Positions 34,115 to 44,314 are shown, counted from the first letter of the stretch. The stretch is DNA of 64,000 nt from JARRPM01 sp963792815 (GCA_963792815.1 CAWBXR010000003.1:253512-317511); one strand, 5' to 3'. Numbers and translations are program-made. Notes: generated from the sequence alone by a model not told the origin.

Positions 34115-35088
34115 TTGGGCCTCGAACGACTATGGCATGCCGACTTGTATATCACTAAAACGACCTCGGCGAAGACTAACGCTCCTGGTGCAGCGAGCGA
34201 AACGCAGTATAGCAAGTCCAGCGCAACGTGTTGCGCAATTGTGGGCTTGCCAGGCCGCATAGTTAAATCCACTTGCCTCTAGTTGTCGCCAACGATGTTG
34301 GTAGCACAATTGGGAAAATGCCCAAATAGAAAAGTGAATACTCCTTATTCGATGATCACGAGATCTCGATAAACGGTACCAGCTCCTAATGGATCAATAG
34401 TAAGATGCCCAGCACCTTGCCCGTCGCCTAGGGTTGTGCAGCGAACAGGTAATGCAGGGAGAATCACCCACTGGCGCAATGGCTCATCGGGACAGACCTC
34501 ATCGGCCAACAGGGCGGCGGCGCTAATTTATGCGACGATCGGAAACACGAAGTAGTCCGCCTGAAGCACAACGGTCTGGTCGTAGATCAACCCACTCGAC
34601 CGATGCACGGCATGCGAGTGGCTCCCGAACAATACCGAACATTCCCTGAGCAAGGTATGCACGGGTTCGCCAGTCTTGCGTTGCTTTGGCACTGGCCAGG
34701 TTGTTGCGACGCACCACAGACCGAACACCGAAATGACAAAGCTTGTTACAGTGGGCGCGCAACAACGAAAAGTCCTCAACGGAAGATGCTGGGTCAACGG
34801 TGCATGAACCAACTTTCTCTGGTTGATATGCCGCCTCTCGAAGTCACTCCTCGAAGCGTGACAGAACGCATGCTTGCAGTGTAAATAAAGACCAGAATGG
34901 AACTTCAATAAATTATTGCATTTCAAGATGTTATGTCTTCCAACGGATCAAACATTGGGACACCGCTGGTTCACCATTACTTCGTAATTACCGAGCAATA
35001 TATCGGATATATACGACTATTTATGCCTATTGGGTCCGTGTAGCATGTCTACTTATGAAAAACCAACGACAAAGCTACGGAGAGCCTT
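34115..35088. other. intergenic with transposase debris
   Basis: Almost 1 kb without an intact gene. Apart from the fragment at 34345-34527, the open frames here have biased, Cys/His-rich translations and no recognisable motifs. Confidence 0.5.
34345..34527 (-). pseudogene. fragment resembling IS91-type transposase
   Basis: The minus strand reads AALLADEVCPDEPLRQWVIL, which resembles the 'LVDEVLP-VPVRQWVLS-P' stretch following the zinc-binding domain of IS91-family transposases. The frame has no start and decays after about 60 residues. It may be related to the C-terminal fragment at 50110-50361. Confidence 0.4.
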
Positions 35089-35454
35089 GTGAAGATTGAT
35101 ATCCAGGCACACAATTTTTTCCTAACTGATGCCGTACGTGGCCATGTCGAACGCCGGCTGCGGCACACCCTGACCAGCTGCAACGAGCACATCCTCCAGG
35201 CTATTATTGTGCGGCTATCTGACACCAAAGATTTACCCGGAGATGCCCGAAAACGCTGCCATGTGCAATTGGTGCAGGCCGGCATGCCCCTTATAGTGAT
35301 AAACGATACCGAGGCCGACCTGTACATCGCCATCGACCGAGCGATTGATCGCGCCGAGCGTACCCTCGAGCGTCGGCTGGCAGATCAGGCGCGACACGGC
35401 CCGTTCATCTATCTGTCCTGTTCAACAGGGTATCAATTGCGAAGTGATCGGTAA
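35089..35454 (+). CDS. HPF/RaiA-family ribosome hibernation factor
   Basis: A 121-residue protein with a GTG start. MKIDIQAHNFFLTDAVRGHV, then RLSDTKDLPGDARKRCHVQL and DLYIAIDRAIDRAERTL match the beta-alpha fold of short HPF/RaiA proteins, which sit in the ribosomal mRNA/tRNA channel and silence ribosomes in stress. It has a C-terminal tail instead of the long dimerisation domain. It is the first gene of a probable operon with the BI-1 gene (33 bases) and the baeRF-like gene (overlap). Confidence 0.88.
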   Translation: MKIDIQAHNFFLTDAVRGHVERRLRHTLTSCNEHILQAIIVRLSDTKDLPGDARKRCHVQLVQAGMPLIVINDTEADLYIAIDRAIDRAERTLERRLADQARHGPFIYLSCSTGYQLRSDR

Positions 35455-35487
35455 TCACTTGATCAACCTCCCCGGAGACAACCCACC

Positions 35488-36159
35488 ATGAATACACCAA
35501 TAGCGAATGCGACGGCCCATACACAAACGGCCGTCTTAGCCACCAATAAGGTGGTCCGCAACACCTATATGTTGCTGTCCATGACCTTGCTGTTCAGCGC
35601 GCTTAGCGCCGGGGCTTCAATGGCGCTGAGTCTGCCACATCCGGGTTTGCTGCTCACTCTCGGAGGCTATTTCGGCCTGCTGTTTCTGACTGCGAAATTC
35701 CGCGATCGTGCTTTGGGACTAGCTTTCGTGTTCGCCTTGACCGGCTTTATGGGCTACACACTGGGGCCGATACTCAGTGCTTATCTGGCCATGCCCAACG
35801 GTGGCCAGGTCGTGATGACTGCCATGGGTGGTACCGGTGCCATCTTCTTCGGCTTGTCCGGACATGCACTGACCACCCGCAAAGATTTTAGCTTCATGGG
35901 CAGTTTCCTGATCGCGGGTATCCTCGTGGCTTTCCTGGCCGGGCTGGGTGCCGTGTTTTTCGAGATGCCCGGATTATCCCTGGCGGTATCCTCAATGTTC
36001 GTGCTGCTGATGGCGGGACTAATCCTGTACGAGACCAGCAACATTATCCACGGCGGCGAGACCAACTACATCATGGCGACTGTGACCCTCTACGTATCCA
36101 TCTTCAACCTGTTTACCAGTTTGCTGCATATACTAGGCTTCATGAGCGGTGACGAATGA
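35488..36159 (+). CDS. Bax inhibitor-1/YccA family membrane protein
   Basis: A 223-residue protein with seven hydrophobic segments and the late ETSNIIHGGETNYIMATVTL stretch typical of the BI-1/YccA family, which in bacteria includes pH-dependent calcium leak channels and FtsH partners. GGAGAC lies 9 bases before the ATG. Its stop overlaps the next start (ATGA), so translation is coupled. The neighbourhood (CaCA exchanger, P-type ATPase) also suggests ion homeostasis under stress. Confidence 0.9.
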   Translation: MNTPIANATAHTQTAVLATNKVVRNTYMLLSMTLLFSALSAGASMALSLPHPGLLLTLGGYFGLLFLTAKFRDRALGLAFVFALTGFMGYTLGPILSAYLAMPNGGQVVMTAMGGTGAIFFGLSGHALTTRKDFSFMGSFLIAGILVAFLAGLGAVFFEMPGLSLAVSSMFVLLMAGLILYETSNIIHGGETNYIMATVTLYVSIFNLFTSLLHILGFMSGDE

Positions 36160-37368
36160 GATCTCTTCCAACGAAAGAGGATACTGGCTTGACACACCTA
36201 ACCACCCTCGACGAACTCACACAGCACATCACCCTACTGGCTAGCGTGAAAGAGACGGATGCGTTCTTTGTCAGCTGTTACGTAAACCTTGACAACGGGC
36301 AGACAGGCTGGCGCGACGCGCTCGATGAGCGTGCCCGTATCCTGCGGCGCGTTCTCAGGGGTAACAACCTTACCGATCTCGAGGAGGCGCTGGGCAAGAT
36401 TGAGGACTGGCTGGCCACCGAGCTGCTCCCCGAGGCGAGGGGAGCAGCCATCTTTGTGCGTGGCAGCTTCGGAGGCACCTTTATGCTACCGATGCAGTTT
36501 GGCGCCCCCCTGCCCAACTGGATCGCAGTCTATCCAACGCCCAACATATACCATCTAGTGGAACTCAAGGACAACTACCACCGCTATATCGTCTTGCTCG
36601 CCATGCCTGGTCGAGCCAGCATCCTGGAGGTAAACCTGGGCGCGGCCACGATCCAGACCTGGATGAACCAGCCGGGACTGCGTACGCGTGTGGGTTCGGA
36701 ATGGGCCCGAATGCATTTTCAGGTGAACCAGGCGCACCGCGGGAAGCAGTTTATACGTGAAAAGATTGCGGTTCTGAAACAGCTAATGCGCGCCGGTGGC
36801 CATACCCACCTGATCCTGGCTGGCGATCCCGAGATCACCGCTCGGGTCCGAGACGCCCTGCCCAGCGATCTAGCGGAAAAGCTAGTGGATATGGTCCCCG
36901 CCAGCGAACGCGATCTGCCGGCCGAGGTGGTCATGTTGACCCTGTCCAGCTTCATCGAACATGAGGAGCTTGAATCCCGGTCGGTTGCCGAGCGACTCAT
37001 CGAGGGACTGCGCACCCATAATCTGGCGGCCGTGGGCTCGCAAAGCCACCCTGGATGCGTTGCGTTGGAATAAGGTGGACACGCTGGTCATGGCCCGTGA
37101 TTACCAACCCGACCCCGGCTGGACCTGCACTGACTGCAAAGCCATCGGCACCGAGGTACCTGAAACTGCTCTGTGTCCCCAGTGTGGCGAGCCCGCTGTG
37201 CGGCCGCTGGATGTCAGGGAGGCGCTGCTGCGCCTGGCAGGCCAGCTGGAACGCCCTGTGGAAGTGGTGGATGAGTCCGAAGTGCTGATGTCATTGGGGG
37301 GTGTTGGCTGTTTGCTACGAACTCGCCTCGATATACGGACAGTCCGTACGCGCGCAAGGAAGGTATAG
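36156..37368 (+). CDS. baeRF family-10-like release-factor homologue, frameshifted
   Basis: The first frame (36156-37073) gives an eRF1-like protein: LASVKETDAFFVSCYVNLDN, then NIYHLVELKDNYHRYIVLLA and EKIAVLKQLMRAGGHTHLIL. It derails near 37040. The other frame continues KATLDALRWNKVDTLVMARD and a zinc ribbon WTCTDCKAIG...LCPQCG to 37368. One indel joins them into about 404 residues. Bacterial archaeo-eukaryotic release-factor homologues are thought to act on stalled ribosomes. It overlaps the BI-1 gene and is in an operon with the hibernation factor. Confidence 0.8.
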
Positions 37369-37613
37369 GAAGCGCACATGTTGAGGATCTACGATGAAGA
37401 GACATAAGTGGGGTAGCGATATAATGACTGTAGAGAAACGTTTCAAGGAACATTAGCCAACTTGGGTAAACATAGCATTGGTTCGGTTAGGGCACGTCAT
37501 CGGGAAGACTCTCTTGCTGTCCCGGGACGCAGCCAGCGACGGGCCGGGCAGAGAAAGTGTGGGGGGCTCAAGCGGCAGCTGCGTAGTCGCCATTCCATGA
37601 AGGAGGGCCGTTA

Positions 37614-38063
37614 ATGCACCCCGCGCGCAAGCATCGTCTGTACCTTGTATTGTTTGTCGTGCTATTTTCCAGTGCGGCCATCGGCCTTGTTGTGTACGCT
37701 CTGAGCGGAAATATCAACCTGTTCTTTCCACCGGCAGCGATCGCCAGGGGTGAGGCTCCGGTCCGCCAACCTATCCGAGTGGGAGGCATGGTGGTGGATA
37801 ACAGCGTCAAACGCAGCAACGACAGCCTGCAAGTGCGGTTCGAATTGACTGATTACGAGGCTAGCATACCCGTGGTTTACGAGGGTATTCTGCCTGATCT
37901 CTTTGGCGAGGGACAGGGCGCCGTGGCCTCGGGGGTGTTAACTGCAGACGGTGAGTTCAAGGCGTCTGAAGTGCTGGCCAAGCACGATGAGAACTACATG
38001 CCGCGGGAGGTGGCGGACGCCCTGGAACAATCGGCCTACGACCAAAAGGGTAACGCTAAATAG
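37614..38063 (+). CDS. ccmE: CcmE-type haem chaperone, stand-alone
   Basis: A 149-residue protein with an N-terminal membrane anchor (residues 8-30) and a periplasmic OB-fold. VLAKHDENYMPREV holds the covalent haem-binding His (H124) and the axial Tyr (Y128). CcmE passes haem to apocytochrome c. GGAGGGCC precedes the ATG. Other ccm genes are absent nearby, which is unusual, since ccmE normally lies in the ccmABCDEFGH cluster. Here it sits between stress genes. Confidence 0.9.
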   Translation: MHPARKHRLYLVLFVVLFSSAAIGLVVYALSGNINLFFPPAAIARGEAPVRQPIRVGGMVVDNSVKRSNDSLQVRFELTDYEASIPVVYEGILPDLFGEGQGAVASGVLTADGEFKASEVLAKHDENYMPREVADALEQSAYDQKGNAK

Positions 38064-38103
38064 TCCGTCCCATTGTTTATACGCACAAACCCAGGTGACA
38101 GCG

Positions 38104-39093
38104 ATGCAGCGATTTAAAAAAATTCTTTGTGTCATTGAACATGGGGAAGCCAGTGAGCCGGCATTGAGCCGGGCCGTTGCGCTGGCCGAGAACAACCAGG
38201 CCAGCCTGACGGTCGTCGATGTGATTCCTCGGGTGCCACGCGCCTTTAGCATGGCAGATGGCGGTCCGATCTATAGCGAACTGCAAGCGGCTATGGAGCG
38301 CGAGCATGAGGCGCTCATGGCGCCTTTGATCGAACCCCACCGCAAACGCATCGATATCCAGAGTAAGGTCCTGCTCGGCACTTCATTTCTCGAGGTGATC
38401 CGGGAGGTATTGCGTAACGGACACGATCTGGTGATCAAGTGCCCTGAATCGCCGGACTGGCTGGATCGGCTTTTCGCCGGTGACGATATGCATTTATTGC
38501 GCAAATGCCCCTGCCCGGTCTGGCTTATTAAACCTAGTGCGCCGGGCGTCTATAAGCGAATTTTAGCCGCCGTGGATGCAGGCGATTCTTATATGTCACA
38601 AGAATTGAAAACGCGTCACGTGCTAAACGAGCAAATACTGGAAATCGCGGCCTCTCTGGCTCTAGCGGATTCCACGGAGCTGCATATTGTTCATGCGTGG
38701 ACGTCAATGACCGAGATGGTTCATGGTTTGGGTTTTTCTTCGAATATGTCAAAAGATCAATTGGATTCAGGCATTGAGCAGGATCGGCGGCAACAAGAAC
38801 AGCTGCTTGACAATTTAGTAAGCAAAATTATGACCAAGAGCAAAGCTGCTCAAGACGCCCTAGACTACCTGAAACCTCGAACGCATCTGTTGCAAGGGTC
38901 TGCCCGACAGGAGATTCCGGCACTTGCCAAACGCCTTGCAGTTGACTGCATCGTCATGGGCACTGTCGCGCGGACCGGTATCCGGGGTTTATTCATGGGC
39001 AATACTGCAGAGACCATTCTCGAGCAGATCGACTGCTCGGTATTGGCAATCAAGCCGCAAGGATTTGTGACGCCGGTGACGCTGGATGAGTGA
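38104..39093 (+). CDS. tandem-domain universal stress protein (UspE-like)
   Basis: From the ATG at 38104 the product has 329 residues and two Usp folds. The first starts MQRFKKILCVIEHGEASEPA, with HDLVIKCPESPDWLDRLFAG and a CPCPVWLIKP end. The second starts YKRILAAVDAGD and ends DCIVMGTVARTGIRGLFMGN, with NTAETIL and DCSVLAIKPQGF. The second half keeps the glycine loop (GTVARTGIRGLFMGNT) for nucleotide binding; the first does not. It is close in layout to the 44630 product. Confidence 0.88.
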   Translation: MQRFKKILCVIEHGEASEPALSRAVALAENNQASLTVVDVIPRVPRAFSMADGGPIYSELQAAMEREHEALMAPLIEPHRKRIDIQSKVLLGTSFLEVIREVLRNGHDLVIKCPESPDWLDRLFAGDDMHLLRKCPCPVWLIKPSAPGVYKRILAAVDAGDSYMSQELKTRHVLNEQILEIAASLALADSTELHIVHAWTSMTEMVHGLGFSSNMSKDQLDSGIEQDRRQQEQLLDNLVSKIMTKSKAAQDALDYLKPRTHLLQGSARQEIPALAKRLAVDCIVMGTVARTGIRGLFMGNTAETILEQIDCSVLAIKPQGFVTPVTLDE

Positions 39094-39896
39094 AGAGCAA
39101 AGGAGGTGGGTGACATGAAACGGTTTAAGCACATTATTTTTGAGATGGACGTGCAATATACTCATTAGACCGCAGTTAAGTGGATGGAGAACAATTACTC
39201 ACGCGCGTCGGTTGCCATCCGAGACCCCAAAAAGCGACATTCAAGGTGTCAATTGAGAATAGAGGGACGTCGAATTAAATGTGAAGTACTTTGTGTTCGA
39301 TAAGGCCTTTATCGCTCATTGCTTTTCATTTTTCTACGCGACTTACACATAGCCCCAAACCGCGGTCGCGTACCAACCCGCTCGCACAGTAATCCTTTGA
39401 GCTTTCAAGCAGTGCACCTAGAATGCAAAAGTACGAACCAGAGGCTAATGCGGATTGCACTGTACTTGAAGAGCGAATCCAGCGCCACACTGAAGATGAG
39501 CTAGGACCCGGATGTTCTTCTGCCGGCGCCCATCAATACCCGATAGGAGAAACTGTAGCATATGGTGGTAGTCGAAGAAGTAGAAGAGCGATGGCTTCCA
39601 ACTCCCAATAACAAAGTATGGGATACTCCAGTTTCTTGACCTCTACTGGTACCGAGTAGAGGGCTCCGACCCAGCAATTGCGTGTGTTCAAGGTGACAGC
39701 AGAGGAAGGTGTGATGGACAAATGGCTGAAGAACAGGATGTGGCTCGGTTTGTGACTGCAATGTCCGCGATGGCCATCAGTTTTCAGGGGGTAGTGCTGC
39801 GCGATCTTGTCCGTCCGCCGTTTCGGATCGTGTATTGGTGTGACCCCAGGCAGGTGGGGATTATTCGCGTTTTGAAACGGCAGGCGGCTAACAACA
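39094..39896. other. intergenic with gene remnants
   Basis: About 800 bases. It holds an aborted usp start (39115-39168) and a possible toxin-like frame (39722-39904). The middle shows no recognisable coding sequence. Confidence 0.5.
39115..39168 (+). pseudogene. aborted universal stress protein start
   Basis: AAGGAGGTGGGTGAC then ATG: MKRFKHIIFEMDVQYTH and stop. The ribosome-binding site is strong and the start resembles MQRFKKILCVIE and MKHFKKILCAVE of the neighbouring usp genes, so this is the 5' end of a lost third tandem-usp copy. Confidence 0.6.
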
Positions 39897-39904
39897 ATGC
39901 CTAG
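39722..39904 (+). CDS. small protein, possibly RelE/ParE-like remnant
   Basis: A 60-residue frame overlapping the P-type ATPase start by 8 bases. Its C-terminus PPFRIVYWCDPRQVGIIRVL recalls the last strands of RelE/ParE-type toxins, but the catalytic N-terminal part is absent. It may be a remnant or a chance frame. Confidence 0.3.
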   Translation: MAEEQDVARFVTAMSAMAISFQGVVLRDLVRPPFRIVYWCDPRQVGIIRVLKRQAANNNA

Positions 39905-42665
39905 ATCAAATAACCTTGATTCCTCCTTGTCAGCATCCAAACGGCCTTGGCATGCCCAGACACAGGAGACGATATTTAGTCAACTCGACGCCGGCGCCAC
40001 CGGTCTCGACACGGCCGAAGCCGCGCGGCGCATGGAACGGTACGGCCCGAACCGCTTACCGGAAGCTCCGCCCCGCGGCCCGCTGATGCGCCTGCTGGCG
40101 AATTTCCACAACCTTCTTATATACGTGCTGCTCGGTGCAGCGGTGATCGCAGGGGCAATGGGGCATTGGGTGGATACCACTGTCATCCTAGGTGTGGTGC
40201 TGGTCAATGCAGTGATCGGTTTCGTGCAGGAAGGCAGGGCGGAGGACGCGCTGCGCGCCATCCGCGACATGCTTTCGTCGCAGGCGATGGTGTTGCGCGA
40301 CGGCAAGCACGTGAGTGTGTCGGCCGAGGAGTTAGTTCCCGGCGACATCGTGCTATTGCAATCTGGTGACAAGGTCCCGGCGGATCTGCGCCTGTTTCGA
40401 GCCAAGGGTCTGCAGATCCAGGAGGCGGTGCTCACTGGTGAATCCGTGGCAGTTGAAAAGGGTGTCGATGCGGTCACAGAAGATGCGGCATTGGGTGACC
40501 GTCTGTGTATGGCCTATTCCGGGACGCTCGTTACCCATGGCCAGGCCAGCGGCGTTGTCGTCGCCACCGGCGCAGCCACCGAGATCGGGCGTATCAGCGG
40601 TCTGGTCGCTCAGGTTCAGACCCTGACGACGCCGCTGCTGCGACAGATGGCGGTGTTCTCGCGCCGGCTCACCGGAACGGTGCTGGCGCTGGCGCTGGCG
40701 ATGTTTGCATTTGGTGTGCTCGTGCGCGGCTTCAGCGCCGCAGAGATGTTCATGACGGTGGTGGGGCTGGCGGTGGCGGCCATCCCCGAGGGGCTGCCGG
40801 CAATCCTCACCGTCACGCTGGCCATCGGCGTGACGCGCCTGGCGGGGCGCAATGCGATCATCCGCCGCCTGCCCGTGGTCGAAACGCTGGGCTCGGTGAG
40901 CGTGATCTGTTCCGACAAGACCGGCACCCTGACCCGTAACGAAATGGCGGTGCAGAGCATCGCCACGGTGGATGGCCTCTACACCGTGGAGGGTACCGGC
41001 TATATCCCGCGCGGCGGCTTCCTGTTCGAGGGCCAGCCGATCGAGGCTGACCAGGCGCCGCTACTGATGCAGGCGATCCGCGCCGCGCTGCTGTGCAATG
41101 ACGCCACGCTGGAACAGAAGGCGGATGACTGGCGCGTGCACGGCGACCCGATGGAAGGTGCCCTGGTGGTGGCGGCGGTCAAGGCCACACTGGAGCCGGA
41201 GGAGGAACGGCGGCAGCATCCGCGCACTGACCTGATCCCGTTTGAATCCGAACACAAGTTCATGGCCACGTTGCATCATGCCCACGATGGAAGAGCCACC
41301 GTCTACCTCAAGGGTGCGCCTGAACAGATACTGGCGCGTTGCGACAAGGTGCAAGGCGCGGCAGGCGAGGAATTGCCGATTGATGCCGAACGCTGGCAGC
41401 AACGGGTGGAGGAGCTGGCGAACCAGGGTCAGCGCGTGCTGGCGGTGGCCTGCAAGCCCGCGCACGCTCACCAACAGGAGCTGGATTTCAACGATGTGGA
41501 AGAGGGCCTGGTACTGCTCGGTCTGTTCGGCCTCATCGATCCGCCGCGCGCGGAGGCAATAGAGGCGGTGGCCGAGTGCCGGACCGCAGGTATCCGAGTG
41601 AAGATGATTACGGGTGACCATGCCGGCACGGCGCGCGCCATCGCAGCGCGGCTCAATCTTGAAAACAGCGCTGAGGCCATCACTGGTCACGATCTCGATC
41701 AGATGGACGACGCCGCGCTGGCTAGGCGCGTGCGGGACGTGGACGTTTACGCGCGCGTCAGTCCGGAACACAAGCTGCGGCTGGTCACGCTGCTCCAGAC
41801 GCAGGGTGCCATCGTCGCCATGACCGGCGATGGCGTCAACGATGCTCCCGCCCTGAAGCGCGCCGACGTCGGTATCGCCATGGGCCACAAAGGCACCGAG
41901 GCAGCCAAAGAGGCCTCCGAGATGGTCATTGCTGACGACAACTTCGCCTCCATCGTGCATGCCGTCGAGCAGGGCCGTACCGTCTACGACAATCTCAAAA
42001 AGGCCATTGTGTTTCTGCTGCCGATCAACGGTGGCGAGGCGTTGAGCATAATGATCGCCGTGCTGTTCGGATTTACGCTGCCTATCACCCCGGTGCAGAT
42101 CCTGTGGGTCAATATGGTGAGTTCGGTGGCGTTGGCCATGGCTCTGGCGTTCGAAGCCACCGAACCGGAGACCATGCGCCGCCCGCCGCGACTGGCAAAA
42201 GAAGCGATGCTGTCTGGCTTTCTGCTCTGGCGCATTGCCCTGGTGTCGGTCCTGATGGCCGCCGGCGTGTTCGGCATCTTCGGCTGGGCCAGTACGCATG
42301 GTGCCACGCTGGAAGAGTCTCGCACCTACGCGGTCAATACCCTAGTGGCGATGGAGGTGTTCTACTTGTTCAGCGTGCGCTATTTGCGCGCGCCATCGTT
42401 CAAGCTGGGCCAACTGTTCAACTCGCGGGCGGTCCTGATCGCCGTGGCGGTGGTTGTAACGCTACAGTTGTTCTTCACGTATGTGCCTTTCATGGGGCGT
42501 TTCTTCGATTCCCGGCCGGTGGATTTCGTACACGGCGCCGAAATCATCGCGCTGGGCATCGCGCTGTTCATGATGCTTGAACTGGAAAAATTCGCGCTAC
42601 GCAAGTGGCGCAGTAAGCACGATGGCCGACGCGGCAGTTCGGCGGGGAGCGAGGCTGCATCATGA
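39897..42665 (+). CDS. cation-transporting P-type ATPase (P2 type)
   Basis: A 922-residue pump with the N-terminal cation ATPase domain (MERYGPNRLPE), the actuator motif LTGESV, PEGLPAILTV in helix M4, the phosphorylation motif DKTGTLT with D340, and TGDGVNDAPALKRADVGIAM. Helices M5 and M6 (NGGEALSIMIAVLF and QILWVNMVSSVALAMALAF) fit P2A/P2-like ATPases of the Ca2+ or Na+/K+-related kind; the ion cannot be fixed by eye. It lacks heavy-metal motifs. Its stop overlaps the next start (ATGA), coupling it to the Kef-type antiporter. Confidence 0.92.
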   Translation: MPRSNNLDSSLSASKRPWHAQTQETIFSQLDAGATGLDTAEAARRMERYGPNRLPEAPPRGPLMRLLANFHNLLIYVLLGAAVIAGAMGHWVDTTVILGVVLVNAVIGFVQEGRAEDALRAIRDMLSSQAMVLRDGKHVSVSAEELVPGDIVLLQSGDKVPADLRLFRAKGLQIQEAVLTGESVAVEKGVDAVTEDAALGDRLCMAYSGTLVTHGQASGVVVATGAATEIGRISGLVAQVQTLTTPLLRQMAVFSRRLTGTVLALALAMFAFGVLVRGFSAAEMFMTVVGLAVAAIPEGLPAILTVTLAIGVTRLAGRNAIIRRLPVVETLGSVSVICSDKTGTLTRNEMAVQSIATVDGLYTVEGTGYIPRGGFLFEGQPIEADQAPLLMQAIRAALLCNDATLEQKADDWRVHGDPMEGALVVAAVKATLEPEEERRQHPRTDLIPFESEHKFMATLHHAHDGRATVYLKGAPEQILARCDKVQGAAGEELPIDAERWQQRVEELANQGQRVLAVACKPAHAHQQELDFNDVEEGLVLLGLFGLIDPPRAEAIEAVAECRTAGIRVKMITGDHAGTARAIAARLNLENSAEAITGHDLDQMDDAALARRVRDVDVYARVSPEHKLRLVTLLQTQGAIVAMTGDGVNDAPALKRADVGIAMGHKGTEAAKEASEMVIADDNFASIVHAVEQGRTVYDNLKKAIVFLLPINGGEALSIMIAVLFGFTLPITPVQILWVNMVSSVALAMALAFEATEPETMRRPPRLAKEAMLSGFLLWRIALVSVLMAAGVFGIFGWASTHGATLEESRTYAVNTLVAMEVFYLFSVRYLRAPSFKLGQLFNSRAVLIAVAVVVTLQLFFTYVPFMGRFFDSRPVDFVHGAEIIALGIALFMMLELEKFALRKWRSKHDGRRGSSAGSEAAS

Positions 42666-44314
42666 CTGCGTTCCCGGACGTGTTCACCGAGATGGCGGTA
42701 CTGCTGCTGTTTGCTGCAGCGGTAGGGGCTGTGGGCGTACGCCTGCGCCAGCCCTTGATCGTAGCCTTTATCGCGGTGGGCATATTAGTTGGCCCATCGG
42801 TGCTCGGTTGGGTGAGCGCGAACGACCAGATAGATTTGCTGGCGAAGTTCGGTATTACCCTGTTGCTGTTCGTCGTCGGCTTGAAATTGGACCTGCACAT
42901 CATTCGCACTATGGGTCCGGTGGCTTTGGCAACGGGGCTTGGGCAGGTAATGTTTACCAGTGTTGTCGGCTATCTGATTGCGCTGGCGTTCGGCATGAGG
43001 CCCATTAGTGCCTTATACGTGGCGGTAGCGTTGACATTTTCCAGCACCATCATCATCGTAAAATTACTCTCGGATAAGCGGGAGGTCGATACATTGCATG
43101 GACGCATCGCCCTTGGCTTCCTGATCGTTCAGGACCTCGTCGTTGTGCTGGCCATGATAGGCCTGAATGCAGCGGGAAAGCCCAGTGGTGTATCCCTTAC
43201 CTACGCGGCGCTCGCCGTGCTGTTGAAGGGTGGCGTATTTATTGTGCTTATCGGGCTGGTGACGCGTTATCTCCTGCCTCGCCTGCTCCATCAGCTTGCA
43301 CGATCCCCGGAGCTACTGGTACTGTTTGGGATCGCCTGGGCGGTGACCCTGGCGACGGTAGGCGCTGCTTTGGGCTTCAGCAAGGAGGTAGGCGCTTTCG
43401 TGGCTGGCGTGTCACTGGCTTCTACACCCTACCGGGACGCATTGGGCGCGCGCCTGGTAAGTTTGCGCGATTTTTTGTTGCTGTTTTTCTTTATCGACCT
43501 CGGTGCGCGCCTTGATCTGGGATTGTTGGGCGCCCAGTTGTTCGAAGCGCTGGTCTTCTCCCTGTTTGTCCTGATCGGTAACCCGCTGATCGTCATGGTG
43601 ATTATGGGCGTGTTGGGATATCGCGCACGTACCGGTTTCCTGGCGGGTCTAACGGTGGCGCAAATCAGTGAATTTTCGCTGATACTTGCAGCCCTGGGCG
43701 TAACACTTGGCCATATCGACCGCGAGACCATGGGATTGATCACGCTGGTAGGTTTAGTCACCATCAGCGTATCAACCTACTTGATTATCTATTCCCACCC
43801 GCTTTATGAACGACTTGCCCCGTGGTTGAAACTCTTCGAGCGTCGAAACCCCTACCGTGAGAGCTACCAGGACACCGTTATCGACAGTGGCACCACCGAT
43901 ATCGTTCTTTTTGGCATGGGCCGGTATGGTAACGGAATCGCCCGGGCATTGCGTGGGCGCGGCAACCGGGTAACAGGTATCGACTACAACCCTGAACTGG
44001 TTCGATCTGGCGATGGGATGGGATATCCAGTGCTCTATGGAGATGCCGAGAACCCCGAGTTTGTGGGATCGCTACCGCTGTCCCAGGTGCAGTGGGTCGT
44101 CAGTACGACTCGCGAGCGACATGTCAATCAGGCGCTTATTCATACCCTGCGCAGCCTGGGTTACGCGGGCCGTATCGCGGTGACCGCGCACGGAACCCGT
44201 GAAACGGCACTGTTGCAACAGGCGGGTGCAGACCTGGTGTTGGTGCCCTATGCGGATGCTGCCCATCAGGCGGCTGAAAGACTCCTCGGGCATGCACCTT
44301 TGGCACCGGTGTGA
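42662..44314 (+). CDS. Kef-type cation:proton antiporter with RCK domain
   Basis: A 550-residue protein with about 12 membrane helices in residues 1-385 (CPA2 family: GILVGPSVLGWVS, then ALTFSSTIIIVKLL and GAFVAGVSLASTPYR). The C-terminal TrkA-N domain begins IVLFGMGRYGNGIARALRGR, a Rossmann fold for NAD(H) or nucleotide. Such systems release K+ or Na+ in exchange for H+. Overlapping the P-type ATPase by four bases suggests a shared ion-homeostasis unit. Confidence 0.92.
   Translation: MTAFPDVFTEMAVLLLFAAAVGAVGVRLRQPLIVAFIAVGILVGPSVLGWVSANDQIDLLAKFGITLLLFVVGLKLDLHIIRTMGPVALATGLGQVMFTSVVGYLIALAFGMRPISALYVAVALTFSSTIIIVKLLSDKREVDTLHGRIALGFLIVQDLVVVLAMIGLNAAGKPSGVSLTYAALAVLLKGGVFIVLIGLVTRYLLPRLLHQLARSPELLVLFGIAWAVTLATVGAALGFSKEVGAFVAGVSLASTPYRDALGARLVSLRDFLLLFFFIDLGARLDLGLLGAQLFEALVFSLFVLIGNPLIVMVIMGVLGYRARTGFLAGLTVAQISEFSLILAALGVTLGHIDRETMGLITLVGLVTISVSTYLIIYSHPLYERLAPWLKLFERRNPYRESYQDTVIDSGTTDIVLFGMGRYGNGIARALRGRGNRVTGIDYNPELVRSGDGMGYPVLYGDAENPEFVGSLPLSQVQWVVSTTRERHVNQALIHTLRSLGYAGRIAVTAHGTRETALLQQAGADLVLVPYADAAHQAAERLLGHAPLAPV

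Noticed and set aside
34528..34926. 132-codon minus-strand frame
   Set aside because: The translation is rich in Cys, His and Ser without motif or clear ribosome-binding site; it looks like chance in degenerate DNA.
41061..42299. 412-codon open frame opposite the P-type ATPase
   Set aside because: Same shadow effect; the plus strand has all P-type ATPase motifs.
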